Source: Pseudooceanicola batsensis HTCC2597
Lineage (GTDB): Bacteria > Pseudomonadota > Alphaproteobacteria > Rhodobacterales > Rhodobacteraceae
Reading direction: 5' to 3'
Assembly (NCBI RefSeq): GCF_000152725.1
Contig: NZ_CH724131.1
Span: forward strand, 337,846 to 401,845
DNA length: 64,000 nucleotides
Made by a program: the position numbers and the translations under genes. Numbering within the stretch: position 1 is the stretch's first letter; each line of letters starts with the position of its first letter. The notes below the pieces were generated by a model. It was not told the origin of the DNA. It saw nothing but the letters and a program-made list of their open reading frames with translations, and did not search any database. Below are positions 19,735-30,019 of the stretch, piece after piece.

Positions 19735-20259
19735 ATGTTCAAGAAAACCGTCACCGCCGCAGGGCTCGCCCTGTTCGCCGCGACCCCCGTCTTCGCCGTC
19801 GAGGGCCCCTTCGCCGTCAAGGAGGTGGATGCCGACACCTATTTCGAGGCGATGGAGAACCCCAACGCGCTGGATTACTATCCCAACATAGCCGAGGACA
19901 TCGAGAGCGCCGTGCGCGCCCGCGCCGACATGGCCGATGACGAGGACTATCGCCCGATCAACATCGACATCGTGGTGACCGCGCTGCGGCTCAACGACAG
20001 CCCGGTGCTGACCGACGAGGGCGAGTTCAACATCCTCGAGGGCATCGTCAACATCCGCGACACCGCCGAGACGGAAGCCGATCCCGTGATCAGCGAACCG
20101 GTCGTTCTGCGGGCGGAAGAGGCGGCGGTTTCCTATCCCGCCTTCTCTCCGGACAACAACGCCTTCTACAATGCGATGGTCGCGGCCTTCGCGGAGCGCG
20201 CGGTCGCGCTTGCCGAGAGCGTGGACACGCTCCCGGACGAGGGCGAAGTGCGCAACTGA
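19735..20259 (+). CDS. Periplasmic protein of unknown function
   Basis: A 174-residue protein with a clear signal peptide (MFKKTVTAAGLALFAATPVFA), then an acidic, mainly helical-looking mature part without cysteines. I do not recognise a family. AAAGGA precedes the ATG. Codon use is typical of the window, so it is a real gene. Its neighbour upstream is the lytic transglycosylase, suggesting an envelope role. Confidence 0.7.
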   Translation: MFKKTVTAAGLALFAATPVFAVEGPFAVKEVDADTYFEAMENPNALDYYPNIAEDIESAVRARADMADDEDYRPINIDIVVTALRLNDSPVLTDEGEFNILEGIVNIRDTAETEADPVISEPVVLRAEEAAVSYPAFSPDNNAFYNAMVAAFAERAVALAESVDTLPDEGEVRN

Positions 20260-20302
20260 TCCCGTGATTGCCGGCCCCGACGGGGCCGGGGAACGCAGAT
20301 GG

Positions 20303-20343
20303 AAAAAGCAGATACAGGGACCCCCGGGCCGACCGGGGGTCCC
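20303..20343 (-). terminator. Terminator of the ABC importer operon
   Basis: Perfect 11-bp stem GGGACCCCCGG/CCGGGGGTCCC with a 5-base loop (20317-20343). Read on the minus strand it is followed within ten bases by a T run (CTTTTTCC). It sits 9 bases past the ATPase gene and also faces the plus-strand gene ending at 20259. Confidence 0.65.
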
Positions 20344-20351
20344 TTGCACGC

Positions 20352-22433
20352 CTATTCGGCCGCGTGCTTGATCACCGGCTCCATCGCGGCGAATTTCTCC
20401 TCGCTCAGGTGGCACTTGATCTGGTGGCCCTCCCGGACCCGCATCGGCGGCACCTCGGTCTCGCAGAGGTTGCCGGGCACTTCGGATTTCCAGCGGCACC
20501 GCGTCTGGAACGGGCAGCCCGACGGCGGGTTCATGGCCGAGGGAACGTCGCCCTCGAGCACGATGTGCTTTTTCTCGACCGCGGTATCGGCGATCGGCAC
20601 GGCGGAAAGCAGCGCCTCGGTATAGGGATGATAGGGTGGGCTGAAGACCTGGTCGGTGGTGCCCATCTCGACCACGTGGCCCAGATACATCACCAGCACC
20701 CGGTCCGAGAGATACCGCACGATGCCGAGATCGTGCGAGATGAAGAGAAGTGTCGCCTTCTCCTCCCGCTGGATCTCCATCAGCAGGTCGGTCACGGCAG
20801 CCTGCACCGAGACGTCGAGGGCCGAGACCGGCTCGTCCGCCACCACGATCCGCGCGCCGCCGGCAAAGGCCCGCGCGATGCCGACGCGCTGCTTCTGACC
20901 GCCAGAGAGCTGCCGCGGCATCCGGTCGGCGAAGGCGCGGGGCAGCTTCACGAGATCGAGCAGGTCGAGCATCTTGTCCCGCCGCTCGGCGTCGGTCGCG
21001 CCATGGCCGAAGACCTCGAGCGCCCGGATGATCTGCCGCCCCACGGTCATCGAGGGGTTGAGCGTGTCGAACGGGTTCTGGAAGACCATCTGCACGTCGG
21101 CCACGGTGCCGGCCCCGCGCTTGTCGATCGGCGTGTCCTGGATCTCGCGGTTGTCGAGCAGGATCTTTCCCTCGGTCGCGGTCTCCAGCCCCATCAGCAC
21201 CTTGGCGAAGGTCGACTTGCCACAGCCCGATTCGCCCACGATGGCGAGCGTCTCGCCCTCGCGCGCCTCGAAGCTGAGCGTCTCGTTGGCCCTGACCACC
21301 TTCCTCGCGCCGCCGCCGAAGAGCGCGTTGGCCGAGACCTCGTAGTATTTCTTCAACTCGTCCATTCGCAGCACGACATCGCCGGCCTCGGACCTTTCCT
21401 TGCGGTCATGCGCGGCGAGCGGCGCGTCCCAGTCGATCTCGTCATGGCGCAGGCAGCGGGTGGTGTGCCGGTCGTAGCCCTTAATATCGAACATCGGGAT
21501 CTCTCGGGCATCGCAGCGGCCCTTCTGGAAATAGTCGCAGCGCGGCCCGAAATTGCAGCCCGGGGGCCGTTCGTGAGGCAGGGGGAAGTTGCCGGGGATG
21601 GCCTTGAGCGGGCGCGTGTTCTTGTCGGCGCCGGGCAGGGGAATCGAGCGGAAGAGCGCCTGGGTATAGGGGTGGCGCATCCGGTCGAAGACGTCCCCGA
21701 TCGAGCCGCGCTCGACCGCCTCGCCGGAGTACATCACGCAGATCCGGTCGCAGGTCTCCAGCACCAGGCCGAGGTTGTGGGAGATGAAGAGCATCGAGGT
21801 GCCGTATTTCTTGCCGAGATCCTTGACCAGATCGACGATGGCCGCCTCGACGGTCACGTCGAGCGCGGTGGTCGGCTCGTCCAGGATCAGCAGGGCGGGC
21901 TTCGACATCAGCGCCATGGCGATGACGATGCGCTGCTGCTGCCCGCCGGACAACTGGTGCGGGAAACTGTCGAGCATCCGTTTCGGATCGGGCAGCTTCA
22001 CGTCGGTCACCACCTGCAGGGCGCGGTCGTAGGCCTCTTTCTCGGACACGCCCTCGTGGATGCGGGGCACTTCCATCAGTTGTTTGCCGATCTTCATCGC
22101 CGGGTTCAGCGAGGCCATGGACTCCTGATAGATCATCGCGATCTCGTTGCCGCGGATGTCGCGCAGCGCGGCGTCGCCGAGGGTGGCGAGGTCGCGGCCG
22201 CGGAAGCGGATCGAGCCGCCGGTGATCCGGCCGTTGACCCCGAGATCCTGCATCACGCCGAGCGCGACGGTGGACTTGCCGCAGCCGGATTCGCCCACCA
22301 GCCCGACGGCCTCTCCCGGCTGGACCGTGACCGAGAAGTCCATCACCGCCGGGATCTCGCGCAGGCGCGTGAAGAAGGAGATCGAGAGGTTGTCGATCTC
22401 GAGGATGGGGCCGGTGTGATCGGGGGATGTCAT
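20352..22433 (-). CDS. ABC importer ATPase, fused two-module (DppD-DppF type)
   Basis: A 693-residue protein with two complete ABC ATPase modules. Module 1 has GESGCGKSTVALGVM near residue 45, LSGGQQQR and LILDEPTTALD. Module 2 has GESGCGKSTFAKVLMG near 390, LSGGQKQRVGIARAF and VVADEPVSALD. Each ends in the oligopeptide-transporter C-terminal region with cysteines (GCNFGPRCDYF; GCPFQTRCRW). Separate D and F subunits are thus fused in one chain and energise both permeases. GGAGAACGCC precedes the ATG at 22433. It is the last gene of the operon. Confidence 0.92.
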   Translation of the reverse strand: MTSPDHTGPILEIDNLSISFFTRLREIPAVMDFSVTVQPGEAVGLVGESGCGKSTVALGVMQDLGVNGRITGGSIRFRGRDLATLGDAALRDIRGNEIAMIYQESMASLNPAMKIGKQLMEVPRIHEGVSEKEAYDRALQVVTDVKLPDPKRMLDSFPHQLSGGQQQRIVIAMALMSKPALLILDEPTTALDVTVEAAIVDLVKDLGKKYGTSMLFISHNLGLVLETCDRICVMYSGEAVERGSIGDVFDRMRHPYTQALFRSIPLPGADKNTRPLKAIPGNFPLPHERPPGCNFGPRCDYFQKGRCDAREIPMFDIKGYDRHTTRCLRHDEIDWDAPLAAHDRKERSEAGDVVLRMDELKKYYEVSANALFGGGARKVVRANETLSFEAREGETLAIVGESGCGKSTFAKVLMGLETATEGKILLDNREIQDTPIDKRGAGTVADVQMVFQNPFDTLNPSMTVGRQIIRALEVFGHGATDAERRDKMLDLLDLVKLPRAFADRMPRQLSGGQKQRVGIARAFAGGARIVVADEPVSALDVSVQAAVTDLLMEIQREEKATLLFISHDLGIVRYLSDRVLVMYLGHVVEMGTTDQVFSPPYHPYTEALLSAVPIADTAVEKKHIVLEGDVPSAMNPPSGCPFQTRCRWKSEVPGNLCETEVPPMRVREGHQIKCHLSEEKFAAMEPVIKHAAE

Positions 22434-22498
22434 GGCGTTCTCCCCGGGCGGGCGCGATCCGGCGGCGCGCCTGCGGCGCACGCGACCTGCGGGGAATG

Positions 22499-22552
22499 AG
22501 GGGGCGCTGCCCCCTCAAGCTCCCCCGGGATATTTCGGGACCAAAGAAGCAT
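22499..22552 (-). repeat. Dispersed palindromic repeat, copy 1
   Basis: AGGGGGC-GCT-GCCCCCT hairpin (22499-22515) followed by the core CGGGATATTTCGGGACCAAA and GAAGC. Related copies lie at 30020-30134 and 41971-42034. This copy sits inside the ABC operon, between the ATPase gene and the second permease gene. Confidence 0.75.
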
Positions 22553-22556
22553 GGGG

Positions 22557-24008
22557 TCAGTCCTTGAGGCTTTCCTCGCGCAGGCCGTCGGCGAGGAGGT
22601 TGAGGCCGAGCACGAGGCTGAGCAGTGCGACGGCGGGGACGATGGCGGGATGGGGGTAGATCGACAGCAGCTTGCGCCCCTGGTTGATCGTCGTGCCCCA
22701 GTCGGGGCTGTCCGAGGGCAGGCCGAGGCCGAAGAATCCGAGCGTGCCGAGCAGGATCGTGGTGTAGCCGATGCGCAGGCAGAAATCGACGATCAGCGGT
22801 CCGCGGGCGTTCGGCAGTATTTCCCACAACATGATGTACCAGGGGCCTTCGCCCCGGGTCTGGGCGGCGGCCACGTAGTCGCGGGTCTGGATGTCGAGCG
22901 TCAGGCCGCGCACGATGCGGAAGACCGTGGGTGCGTTGACGAAGACCACCGAGACGAAGACCACCAGGATGCCGCCGGGAATGTCGAAGAGGTCGAGCTG
23001 TGCGGGCAGGAAGGCCACCGGCGTGCCGCCGTCGTTGATCAGCGAGAGATAGAGCCAGCCCAGGACGAGGAGGATCGCCGCGATCAGCGTGTTCCGGCGC
23101 GCGGGTTGCGTGTGGAACCGTGCGTTGATCATCACGCAGAGAAAGAGGATCGGCAGGATGAAGAGGACGATCGCCATGTAGGAGGGGATGCCGGAGGCCA
23201 CCATCTCGGGCGTGACCAGCAGATAGAAGAGCAGGATCACCGGGAAGGCGAGGATCAGGTTCGCCAGGAACGACAGACCCGTGTCCAGCCGCCCGCCGAA
23301 ATAGCCCGCCGGAAGGCCGAGGGTGATCCCGGCCATGAAGGCGAAGAGCGTGGCCAGCGGCGCGACCCGGATCACCACCCAGGCCCCCTGGACCATGCGG
23401 GAGAAGATGTCGCGGGCCAGCGTGTCGCCGCCCAGCAGGTAGTAGGGATAATCGCCCTCGCCCGCGCCGCGCAGGGGCGTGCCCGGCACCTTGTTCTTCA
23501 TTCCCGAGACGGCGGTCAGCGGATCATGGGTCACGATCCAGTCGAAGAGACCGGCGAAGAGCGCCGTGAAGATCCAGAACATGACGATGCCGAAGCCGAT
23601 CATGCCGATCATGTTGTCGAAGAGCTTGCCGTAGAGGCCGAGCCGCCGCTTGTAGGTGATCGAGACCGCGAAGGTCACCGCGAGGGCGGCCCAGACCGGC
23701 AGGAGCCGGGCGGAGAGTGCGCCGATGATGCCCTTGTTCTCGACGCCGGGGATGACCCATCCGCCGACGAGATAGATCGCGGCGATGGCGATGATCACCC
23801 CCATGGCCGCCTGTACCGCCAGCCGCGCCCAGTCGGCGGGGCTGCGGCACATCGCCAGGGTGCCGCCGCCGCCGGTCACCGGGTCGGGGGCGGGCAGGAA
23901 GGACAGCAGGATCGAGGCGAGAGCCGCCAGGACAAGGACGGCCAGCGCGGCGAGGAGAACCGGATTGAGCACGGGGCCGAGCAGGCCGGTCCAGGTCAGC
24001 GGATCCAT
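22557..24008 (-). CDS. ABC importer permease, DppC-type
   Basis: Inner-membrane permease of a peptide/nickel/opine-family ABC importer. The 483-residue product is longer than the usual ~300. It has hydrophobic segments at about 20-40, 65-90, 105-120 and 135-160, then the binding-protein-dependent transport domain from about 220 with the ATPase-contact loop around RDYVAAAQTRGEGPWYIMLW. The extra N-terminal half seems to carry additional membrane helices. AGGAGG lies 7 bases before the ATG at 24008. It starts 12 bases after the DppB-type permease ends. Confidence 0.88.
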   Translation of the reverse strand: MDPLTWTGLLGPVLNPVLLAALAVLVLAALASILLSFLPAPDPVTGGGGTLAMCRSPADWARLAVQAAMGVIIAIAAIYLVGGWVIPGVENKGIIGALSARLLPVWAALAVTFAVSITYKRRLGLYGKLFDNMIGMIGFGIVMFWIFTALFAGLFDWIVTHDPLTAVSGMKNKVPGTPLRGAGEGDYPYYLLGGDTLARDIFSRMVQGAWVVIRVAPLATLFAFMAGITLGLPAGYFGGRLDTGLSFLANLILAFPVILLFYLLVTPEMVASGIPSYMAIVLFILPILFLCVMINARFHTQPARRNTLIAAILLVLGWLYLSLINDGGTPVAFLPAQLDLFDIPGGILVVFVSVVFVNAPTVFRIVRGLTLDIQTRDYVAAAQTRGEGPWYIMLWEILPNARGPLIVDFCLRIGYTTILLGTLGFFGLGLPSDSPDWGTTINQGRKLLSIYPHPAIVPAVALLSLVLGLNLLADGLREESLKD

Positions 24009-24020
24009 CACGGCGCCTCC

Positions 24021-25064
24021 TTACGAAATCCGGATACGGGGGTTGAGGTAGACATAGCCGATGTCCGAGATCAGCTGCGTGACCAGCACGACGATGACCG
24101 AGACCACCGAGATACCCATCAGCAGGTCGATGTCGTTGTTGCCGGCGGCCTGGACCAGCGCCCAGCCCAGCCCCTTGTAGTTGAAGAGCGTCTCGACGAT
24201 CACCACGCCGTTCAGCAGCCAGGGGAACTGCAGCATGATCACCGTGAAGGGCGCGATCAGCGCGTTCCTGAGCGCGTGCTTCAGCACGATGTTGCGGAAG
24301 GTCACGCCCTTGAGCCGCGCGGTGCGGATGTATTGCGCCGTCATCACCTCGGCCATCGAGGCACGGGTCATCCGGGCGATGTAGCCCATGCCGAAGAGGG
24401 CGATGGTCAGCACCGGCAGGAAGAAATTCTCGAAGGTGGCGTTCTCCATCGCCGCGGTGGCCGTGCCCTTGAACCATTTCAGCCCCACGGCCGAGGAGGC
24501 GAAGACCGCGATCAGGATCACGCCCGAGACATATTCCGGCGTCGCGGTCGTGGCGATCGAGAGGGTGGAGAGGGACCGGTCCGTCCTCGACCCCTCGCGC
24601 ATCCCCGCGAGCACGCCGATGAGCAGCGCCGCGGGCACCATCAGCAGCATGACCCAGACCATCAGCTTTCCGGTCATGTAGAGCCGCGTGCCCACGATGG
24701 TTGCGACATCGTCGCGGAAGACCCGGCTGACGCCCCAGTTGCCCTGCAGCACGCCGCAGTAGACGGGCGCCGCGGCGGCCGCGGTCTGCGGGCCGATGCA
24801 GCGCCCGCTGGTTCGTCCGTCGTCCTCGTGCGTCCATCCCGGGATCACGCCCAGCCATTCGCCGTAGCGCAGGATCATCGGTCGCCCGAACCCGTGGTTT
24901 TGCAGATAGCGCGCGACCTCCTCGTCGGACATGCGCGCGTTGCCCTCGAACTTGGCGACCTTCTCCAGCATTGCGGGCTGGTTGGTCAGGAAGAACACGA
25001 CGAAGCTGAGGCAGAGCGCCGTCAGCAGCATCGTCCCGATCCTTTTCAGCAGGAAGAGGAGCAT
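24021..25064 (-). CDS. ABC importer permease, DppB-type
   Basis: A 347-residue inner-membrane permease. It has the N-terminal helix LLFLLKRIGTMLLTALCLSF, a periplasmic loop with two cysteines (about 85-105), and the transport domain from about 130 to the end with the EAA-like loop YIRTARLKGVTFRNIVLKHA. It pairs with the DppC-type permease. A TGTGCC hexanucleotide tract ends at its AGGGA ribosome binding site, 11 bases before the ATG. Confidence 0.9.
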   Translation of the reverse strand: MLLFLLKRIGTMLLTALCLSFVVFFLTNQPAMLEKVAKFEGNARMSDEEVARYLQNHGFGRPMILRYGEWLGVIPGWTHEDDGRTSGRCIGPQTAAAAAPVYCGVLQGNWGVSRVFRDDVATIVGTRLYMTGKLMVWVMLLMVPAALLIGVLAGMREGSRTDRSLSTLSIATTATPEYVSGVILIAVFASSAVGLKWFKGTATAAMENATFENFFLPVLTIALFGMGYIARMTRASMAEVMTAQYIRTARLKGVTFRNIVLKHALRNALIAPFTVIMLQFPWLLNGVVIVETLFNYKGLGWALVQAAGNNDIDLLMGISVVSVIVVLVTQLISDIGYVYLNPRIRIS

Positions 25065-25072
25065 CGGTTATC

Positions 25073-25110
<38 letters not shown>

Positions 25111-25205
25111 TGGGCCCGGGGGGACCCGGGGTGATGGGGCGGAGCGCCTGCGGCCTGATGTTTCCCGCCGCGACGGGGGCGCCGGTGCGGGCGCCCCGGT
25201 CGGGA

Positions 25206-26849
25206 TCAGGCGTCCACCCACCACTTGTAATGGTGCATCTCGAAGGTGGGATGCATCTCGGCTCCGTGCACCTTGGGCTTGTAGTGCCGGAAGAGCGAGC
25301 GCCAGTAGGGCTGGATCATCACGCCCTCGTCGAGCATGATCTGCTCGAGCTTGGCCATCACCTCGGATCGCTGTCCGGCGTCGTTGATCGCCATCGCCTC
25401 GTCGAGCAGGCTGTCGAACTCGTCGTTCGCCATGGCGGTCTCGTTCCAGGCCGCCCCGGTCTTGTAGGCGAGCGCCAGGACCTGAACGCCGAGCGGACGC
25501 TGGTTCCATTCGGTCGCGGACCACGGATAGACCAGCCAGTCGTTCCAGAAGGTCGAGCCGGGCAGGATCTTGCGCTCGATATTGATCCCCGCGTCGCGCA
25601 CCTGGGCGGCGACCGCGTCGCAGCTTTCGGTCTGCCACTGATCGTCGATCGAGATCAGTTCGAAGACGGTGTCGGCATGGCCCGCCTCTTCAATCATCGC
25701 GCGCGCCTTGTCCGGATCGACGGGCACGCCGGGGATTTCGGCATATTCGGGGTGGATCGGACAGACGTGGTGATGTTCGGCCACGGTGCCGTAGCCGGCA
25801 TAGCCCAGCTCGAGGATGACGGCCGGATCGACGGCCATCTGCAGCGCCTTGCGCACGTTGGCGTCGTCATAGGGGGCCTGCTGCTGGTTGAAGCGGACGC
25901 AGAGCGTCGCGGCGGTGACCGCTTCGGACTTGACCCATTCCATCGCGTCCAGCACCTCGATGAACTCGCCGGTGGACTGGTAGGTCATGTCGATCTCGTC
26001 CGCGTCGGCCGCGGCCACCCAGGCGGCCATGTCGGTGCCGAAGTCGATGAACTCGATCCGGTCGAGATAGGCCCCTTCGCCCCACCACTCGTGATCGGTG
26101 TTCCGGACCAGAACCTGCTTGACGCCGACCTCGTTCTGTTCGGGATAAAAGGGCCCGGTGCCGATGGGGTTCGCCGCCGGATCGCCGCCGTCGTAGGACG
26201 GATGCACGATGGCCGCCGGGTAATCCGCCATGCTGGGAATGATTGTGATGTCCGGGGTCGAGGTCCTGAGAACCACGGTGTGGTCGTCGACCTTGCTGAT
26301 CGCGTCCTCGCGCGCCTCGCCGGTGGCCTCGTCGATCAGGCTGGTCATGCGCGAGGCCATCGAGTTGCCCTCGACGTTCTGTTCGCACCAGCGCCGGATG
26401 TTGAAGATCACGTCGTCGGCGGTGAAGTCGTCGCCGTTGTTCCACTTGACGCCCTGGCGCACGTTCAGGGTGTACTCGGTCGCGTCCTCGTTTGCGCTCC
26501 AGCTTTCCAGCAGCCGGCCCTCGAACGACCCGTCGCGCTGGTATTCGACCAGGTACTCCAGCCAGCCGCGGGCAAAGTTCGCCATCTGCGACCAGTCGAA
26601 ATTGCGCGGATCCTTCAGCGCCTTGGTCTCCATCTGCACGCGCAGGATGCCGCCCGACTGGGGCTGCATGTCGCTCTGCGCCCGCGCCGGAGCCAGCCCG
26701 CCCAGCCCGTAGATCGTCGTCGTGGCCACGCCGAGCGCCGAGGCGCGGGTGATGAACTCGCGGCGGCTGAGCCTGCCGGTCCGGAATTCCTCGGCATACA
26801 TTTCGGCCGCCGGATGGACGGCCGCCCTGGGGGTGAAGTGCTGGGTCAT
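25206..26849 (-). CDS. ABC importer substrate-binding protein, family 5
   Basis: A 547-residue periplasmic solute-binding protein. The N-terminus holds a twin-arginine signal ([17 protein letters not shown], cleavage after PARAQ), so it is probably exported folded through Tat. The mature part is SBP_bac_5/DppA-like: [30 protein letters not shown] and [14 protein letters not shown]. The ligand is likely a peptide or similar compound but cannot be told by reading. AGGGAG precedes the ATG. First gene of the importer operon, 142 bases before the first permease. Confidence 0.93.
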   Translation of the reverse strand: MTQHFTPRAAVHPAAEMYAEEFRTGRLSRREFITRASALGVATTTIYGLGGLAPARAQSDMQPQSGGILRVQMETKALKDPRNFDWSQMANFARGWLEYLVEYQRDGSFEGRLLESWSANEDATEYTLNVRQGVKWNNGDDFTADDVIFNIRRWCEQNVEGNSMASRMTSLIDEATGEAREDAISKVDDHTVVLRTSTPDITIIPSMADYPAAIVHPSYDGGDPAANPIGTGPFYPEQNEVGVKQVLVRNTDHEWWGEGAYLDRIEFIDFGTDMAAWVAAADADEIDMTYQSTGEFIEVLDAMEWVKSEAVTAATLCVRFNQQQAPYDDANVRKALQMAVDPAVILELGYAGYGTVAEHHHVCPIHPEYAEIPGVPVDPDKARAMIEEAGHADTVFELISIDDQWQTESCDAVAAQVRDAGINIERKILPGSTFWNDWLVYPWSATEWNQRPLGVQVLALAYKTGAAWNETAMANDEFDSLLDEAMAINDAGQRSEVMAKLEQIMLDEGVMIQPYWRSLFRHYKPKVHGAEMHPTFEMHHYKWWVDA

Positions 26850-27219
26850 GGTGAGCTCCCTGTGAGACGGTTATTCTTTTGCGAAGTGCCCCGGACCGGC
26901 GGCAATGCGCACGGGACCGCGCTGATCGTCTGTCGGCCCCCGATCTCGCGAGGCGGACGTCCGCCGCGGTCCGGGGGCGCGGTCATCATATCGGGGACGA
27001 TTTTCGACATGCTTTCAGTGAAAGACGACACACCGCCCCATTGCAACTTGTTTCCTTTCGGAAAAGGCTGCGCAGCCTAGGCGGGAGGATGGCGCCAACC
27101 TCCGCGGCGACGCCCGCCGGGACATCCCCCGCTGCGCCGAGCAGATGCGCGCGACGCGATGGGAAAATTGCGCGGGAAAGACCGAAGCGTTCAGGCCGCA
27201 AGCGTCTTTGACCCGAAGA
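26850..27219 (-). promoter_or_regulatory. Regulatory region of the importer operon
   Basis: About 370 bases between the AraC-family gene and the binding-protein gene, with a relatively A/T-rich patch at 26990-27065. It contains the perfect 13-base palindrome CTTTCAGTGAAAG (27012-27024), the imperfect CCTTTCGGAAAAGG nearby, and the 12-base palindrome GGCTGCGCAGCC (27066-27077). These are operator candidates for the neighbouring AraC-type regulator or another factor. No coding frame is supported. Confidence 0.55.
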
Positions 27220-28053
27220 TCAGCCCCGGGCGGCCTGGCGCAGGGCCGAAGGCGTCCGCCCGGTCTGGTTCTGGATGAAGCGTGTGAAATACGCGGCCGA
27301 GGAAAAGCCCAGCATCTCGGCGATCAGGCGGATCGGCAGGTCGCCGCTCTCCAGCATGTCGCGCGCCGCGTAGAGCACGCGCTGCGTGATCATGTCAGCC
27401 GCCGTCAGCCCCGCCACCTGCCGGCAGGCGCGGCTCAGATGGGTCGGCGTCACGCCGAGCGCGGCGGCATAATCCGCCATCGGCTTGCCGGAGCGGTAGT
27501 CCCGCTCCACCAGAGCGCAGAAGGCCGCCGTCAACCGTTCGGCCGCCGGAATCCGGGGGGCGGGCTGGTTGTCGGGCAGGGCCAGCATCCGCCGCATCCA
27601 CACCGCCAGCAGCCCGGCATGGGCGCGGGCGGCCTCGTCGCCGAAGGCGCGATGCGTCGACTGCTCGCGCTGCATGTTGTCGAGGATCGCGGTCACCTCG
27701 TTCTGGGCCATCACGTCCCGGATGCGAAGGTGGCGCGGCGTTTCGGGCCAGATGCCGGTTTCGTGGGCGGGAAGATCGACTGCGATCCCGTAGCACTGCT
27801 TGCCCAGGTCCAGCGACATCAGCGACCCGGCCGGAACGTAGAGCGCATTGTGCGCCCCGACGCCGCGCCGCTTGCCGAGGATGGTCGCCCGCCCCTGGCC
27901 GCGCGTGATCCAGAGAAACAGGTGCGAGGCCCGCGCATGCTGCAGGTCGAGCCGCCAGGCCGCCCCCATCGTCAGCTGACCCAGGCTTCTGACCCGCGGC
28001 GACGCGACCGAGGCCTCGTGCGGCGACTGCGCAAGAATGTTCTGTATCTGCAT
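27220..28053 (-). CDS. AraC-family transcriptional regulator
   Basis: A 277-residue regulator with an N-terminal sensing half without a recognisable enzyme fold and a C-terminal pair of helix-turn-helix motifs (about 190-275: MADYAAALGVTPTHLSRACR and LIAEMLGFSSAAYFTRFIQN) ending in the family GRTPSALR. The ATG at 28053 follows GGGGGA. It lies directly upstream of, and in the same direction as, the importer operon, so it is the likely regulator; ligand unknown. Confidence 0.88.
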   Translation of the reverse strand: MQIQNILAQSPHEASVASPRVRSLGQLTMGAAWRLDLQHARASHLFLWITRGQGRATILGKRRGVGAHNALYVPAGSLMSLDLGKQCYGIAVDLPAHETGIWPETPRHLRIRDVMAQNEVTAILDNMQREQSTHRAFGDEAARAHAGLLAVWMRRMLALPDNQPAPRIPAAERLTAAFCALVERDYRSGKPMADYAAALGVTPTHLSRACRQVAGLTAADMITQRVLYAARDMLESGDLPIRLIAEMLGFSSAAYFTRFIQNQTGRTPSALRQAARG

Positions 28054-28118
28054 GTGATCCCCCAGAGCTTGGGTGAAGCCTAGCGGCCGTGGTTGCAATT
28101 GGTAAAGCGTCGAAGCGG

Positions 28119-28183
28119 TTATCCACAGCTTATCCTCGAAAATCCGCCGAAATGCGGGCAGAATGGGGAAGCTTTGTGGATAG
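28119..28183. promoter_or_regulatory. Paired DnaA boxes
   Basis: A perfect TTATCCACA (28119-28127), a partial TTATCCTCG directly after it (28130-28138), and an inverted one-mismatch box TGTGGATAG (28175-28183). All lie in the 160-base gap between araC and miaA. Confidence 0.6.
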
Positions 28184-28213
28184 CTTTGGGACAACCCGGC
28201 GCGACCGCGGGAA

Positions 28214-29098
28214 TCAACCTGCGGCTGAGAGAACCTGCCAGGTTTTCATCCGGCCGCGGAACCATGTCCGCTGGCGCTTGGCGAACTGCCGCGTGGCGAT
28301 CACCGCCTGGTCGCGCGCGGCGTCGAGCGGGAGCTCCCCGCGCAGGCTGGCCACCAGCTCCGGCGCGCCGATCGCCCGCGACGAGGGCAGGGCCGGATCC
28401 CAGCCGGCGAGGTTCTCACGCACCTCCTCCAGCGCGCCCTCGGCCAGCATGTGGTCGAACCGCCGCTCGATGCGCGGGGTCAGCCAGGACCGGGGCGCGT
28501 CGATCAGCAGGCATTCCGCACGCCCCGCGGGCAGCAGCGGCGCCGGCGTGTCGTCCTGCCAGTCGGCCAGGGGCCGGCCCGTCGCCTTCAACACCTCCCA
28601 GGCCCGCTGCACCCGCATCGGGTTGGCCCGGTCGATCCGCGACAGCGTCTCGGGGTCGAGCGCCTCCAGCAGGGGGGCGAGCCCCGCCTCGGCCCGCAAT
28701 CGGTCGCCTTGCGCGCGGATCGCGGGCGGGGTTGCGGGGATCTCGGCCAGCCCTTCGGTCAGGGCCGAGAAATAGAGCCCCGTCCCGCCGACGATCACCG
28801 GTCGGGCGCCGGAGAGAAGCGGCCGTACCTCGCGCAGCCATTCCCCCACGGAATAGACATGCCGCCGATCGACATGGCCATAGAGCCGGTGCGGAACCGC
28901 CGCCGTCTCCTCGGGAGAGGGGCGCGCGGTCAGCACCCGCCAGTTGTCGTAGACCTGGATCGCATCGGCATTCACGACGACCCCGCCGTCGCGCGCCGCG
29001 ATCTCCATCGCCAGCGCCGACTTGCCCGAGGCGGTCGGCCCGGCGATCAGCACCGGCCGCTCGCGCGAGAGCCCGCGGAGGATCATCGGGGGGATCAT
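28214..29098 (-). CDS. miaA: tRNA dimethylallyltransferase
   Basis: Adds the dimethylallyl group to A37 of tRNAs reading UNN codons. The roughly 294-residue product has the P-loop [17 protein letters not shown] near residue 16, NADAIQVY, the GGTGLYF motif and the [13 protein letters not shown] tRNA-binding tail. The start is uncertain: the ATG at 29098 is proposed because the core begins soon after; an in-frame ATG at 29158 would leave only 40 bases to the divergent pyrH. Confidence 0.93.
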   Translation of the reverse strand: MIPPMILRGLSRERPVLIAGPTASGKSALAMEIAARDGGVVVNADAIQVYDNWRVLTARPSPEETAAVPHRLYGHVDRRHVYSVGEWLREVRPLLSGARPVIVGGTGLYFSALTEGLAEIPATPPAIRAQGDRLRAEAGLAPLLEALDPETLSRIDRANPMRVQRAWEVLKATGRPLADWQDDTPAPLLPAGRAECLLIDAPRSWLTPRIERRFDHMLAEGALEEVRENLAGWDPALPSSRAIGAPELVASLRGELPLDAARDQAVIATRQFAKRQRTWFRGRMKTWQVLSAAG

Positions 29099-29198
29099 CT
29101 CGGGTCCGCTTTCGGATTGCCGGATTGGTGCATTGAACTGCCGCTGCTTTTCGACCATTTTGCCGCCAGCCTACCCCCCAGCCAAGACGGAGCGCAAC

Positions 29199-29927
29199 AT
29201 GGCCGAAGATCAGCCCAGGACAACCTACAGGCGCGTTCTGCTGAAGATATCCGGAGAGGCTCTGATGGGGGATCAGGGCTATGGCCTGAACCCGCCGACG
29301 GTCGAACGCATCGCCCGCGAGGTCAAGTCGGTCCACGACCTCGGCGTCGAGATCTGCATGGTGATCGGCGGCGGCAACATCTTCCGCGGCCTCGCCGGCT
29401 CGGCCCAGGGGATGGAGCGGACGACCGCCGACTACATGGGCATGTTGGCCACCGTGATGAACGCCCTGGCCATGCAGTCCGCGCTCGAGGGGCTGGGCGT
29501 CTACACCCGCGTGATCAGCGCCATCCCGATGGACCAGGTCTGCGAACCCTACATCCGCCGCCGCGCCGTCCGGCACCTGGAGAAGGGCCGGGTCTGCATC
29601 TTCGCCGCCGGCACCGGCAATCCCTATTTCACCACCGACACGGCCGCCACCCTGCGCGCCAACGAGATGGCCTGCGAGGCGATCTTCAAGGGTACCAAGG
29701 TCGACGGGGTCTACGACAGGGACCCGATCGAGTTTCCCGAGGCGCAGCGCTTCGACAGCGTCACCTACGACGAGGTCCTGGCGCGGCATCTGAACGTGAT
29801 GGACGCCTCTGCCATCGCCCTGGCGCGCGACAACCGCAAGCCGATCATCGTCTTCTCGCTGGACGAGCCGGGCGGCTTCAAGGGCATCCTCGCGGGGCAG
29901 GGCACCTATACGATCGTGCGGGACTGA
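29199..29927 (+). CDS. pyrH: UMP kinase
   Basis: Phosphorylates UMP to UDP with ATP, an essential step of pyrimidine synthesis. The 242-residue product is an amino-acid-kinase-fold hexameric enzyme: [38 protein letters not shown] and a DGVYDRDP end. ACGGAG precedes the ATG. It opens the translation/envelope block and is followed by frr after a repeat-bearing gap of 340 bases. Confidence 0.97.
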   Translation: MAEDQPRTTYRRVLLKISGEALMGDQGYGLNPPTVERIAREVKSVHDLGVEICMVIGGGNIFRGLAGSAQGMERTTADYMGMLATVMNALAMQSALEGLGVYTRVISAIPMDQVCEPYIRRRAVRHLEKGRVCIFAAGTGNPYFTTDTAATLRANEMACEAIFKGTKVDGVYDRDPIEFPEAQRFDSVTYDEVLARHLNVMDASAIALARDNRKPIIVFSLDEPGGFKGILAGQGTYTIVRD

Positions 29928-30019
29928 CCGAGCGGCGCGCGCGTCCCGCGACGCCCCGCCCGCCGTCCCGCCGCCGTGCTTCGTCCCGGCGCCCGACCGC
30001 GAACCCTCCGGCCCGCGAA

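Noticed and set aside
20271..20289. CCGGCCCC/GGGGCCGG hairpin just after the periplasmic protein gene
   Set aside because: The loop is only about three bases and no T run follows on the plus strand; the 11-bp stem at 20317 is the stronger signal.
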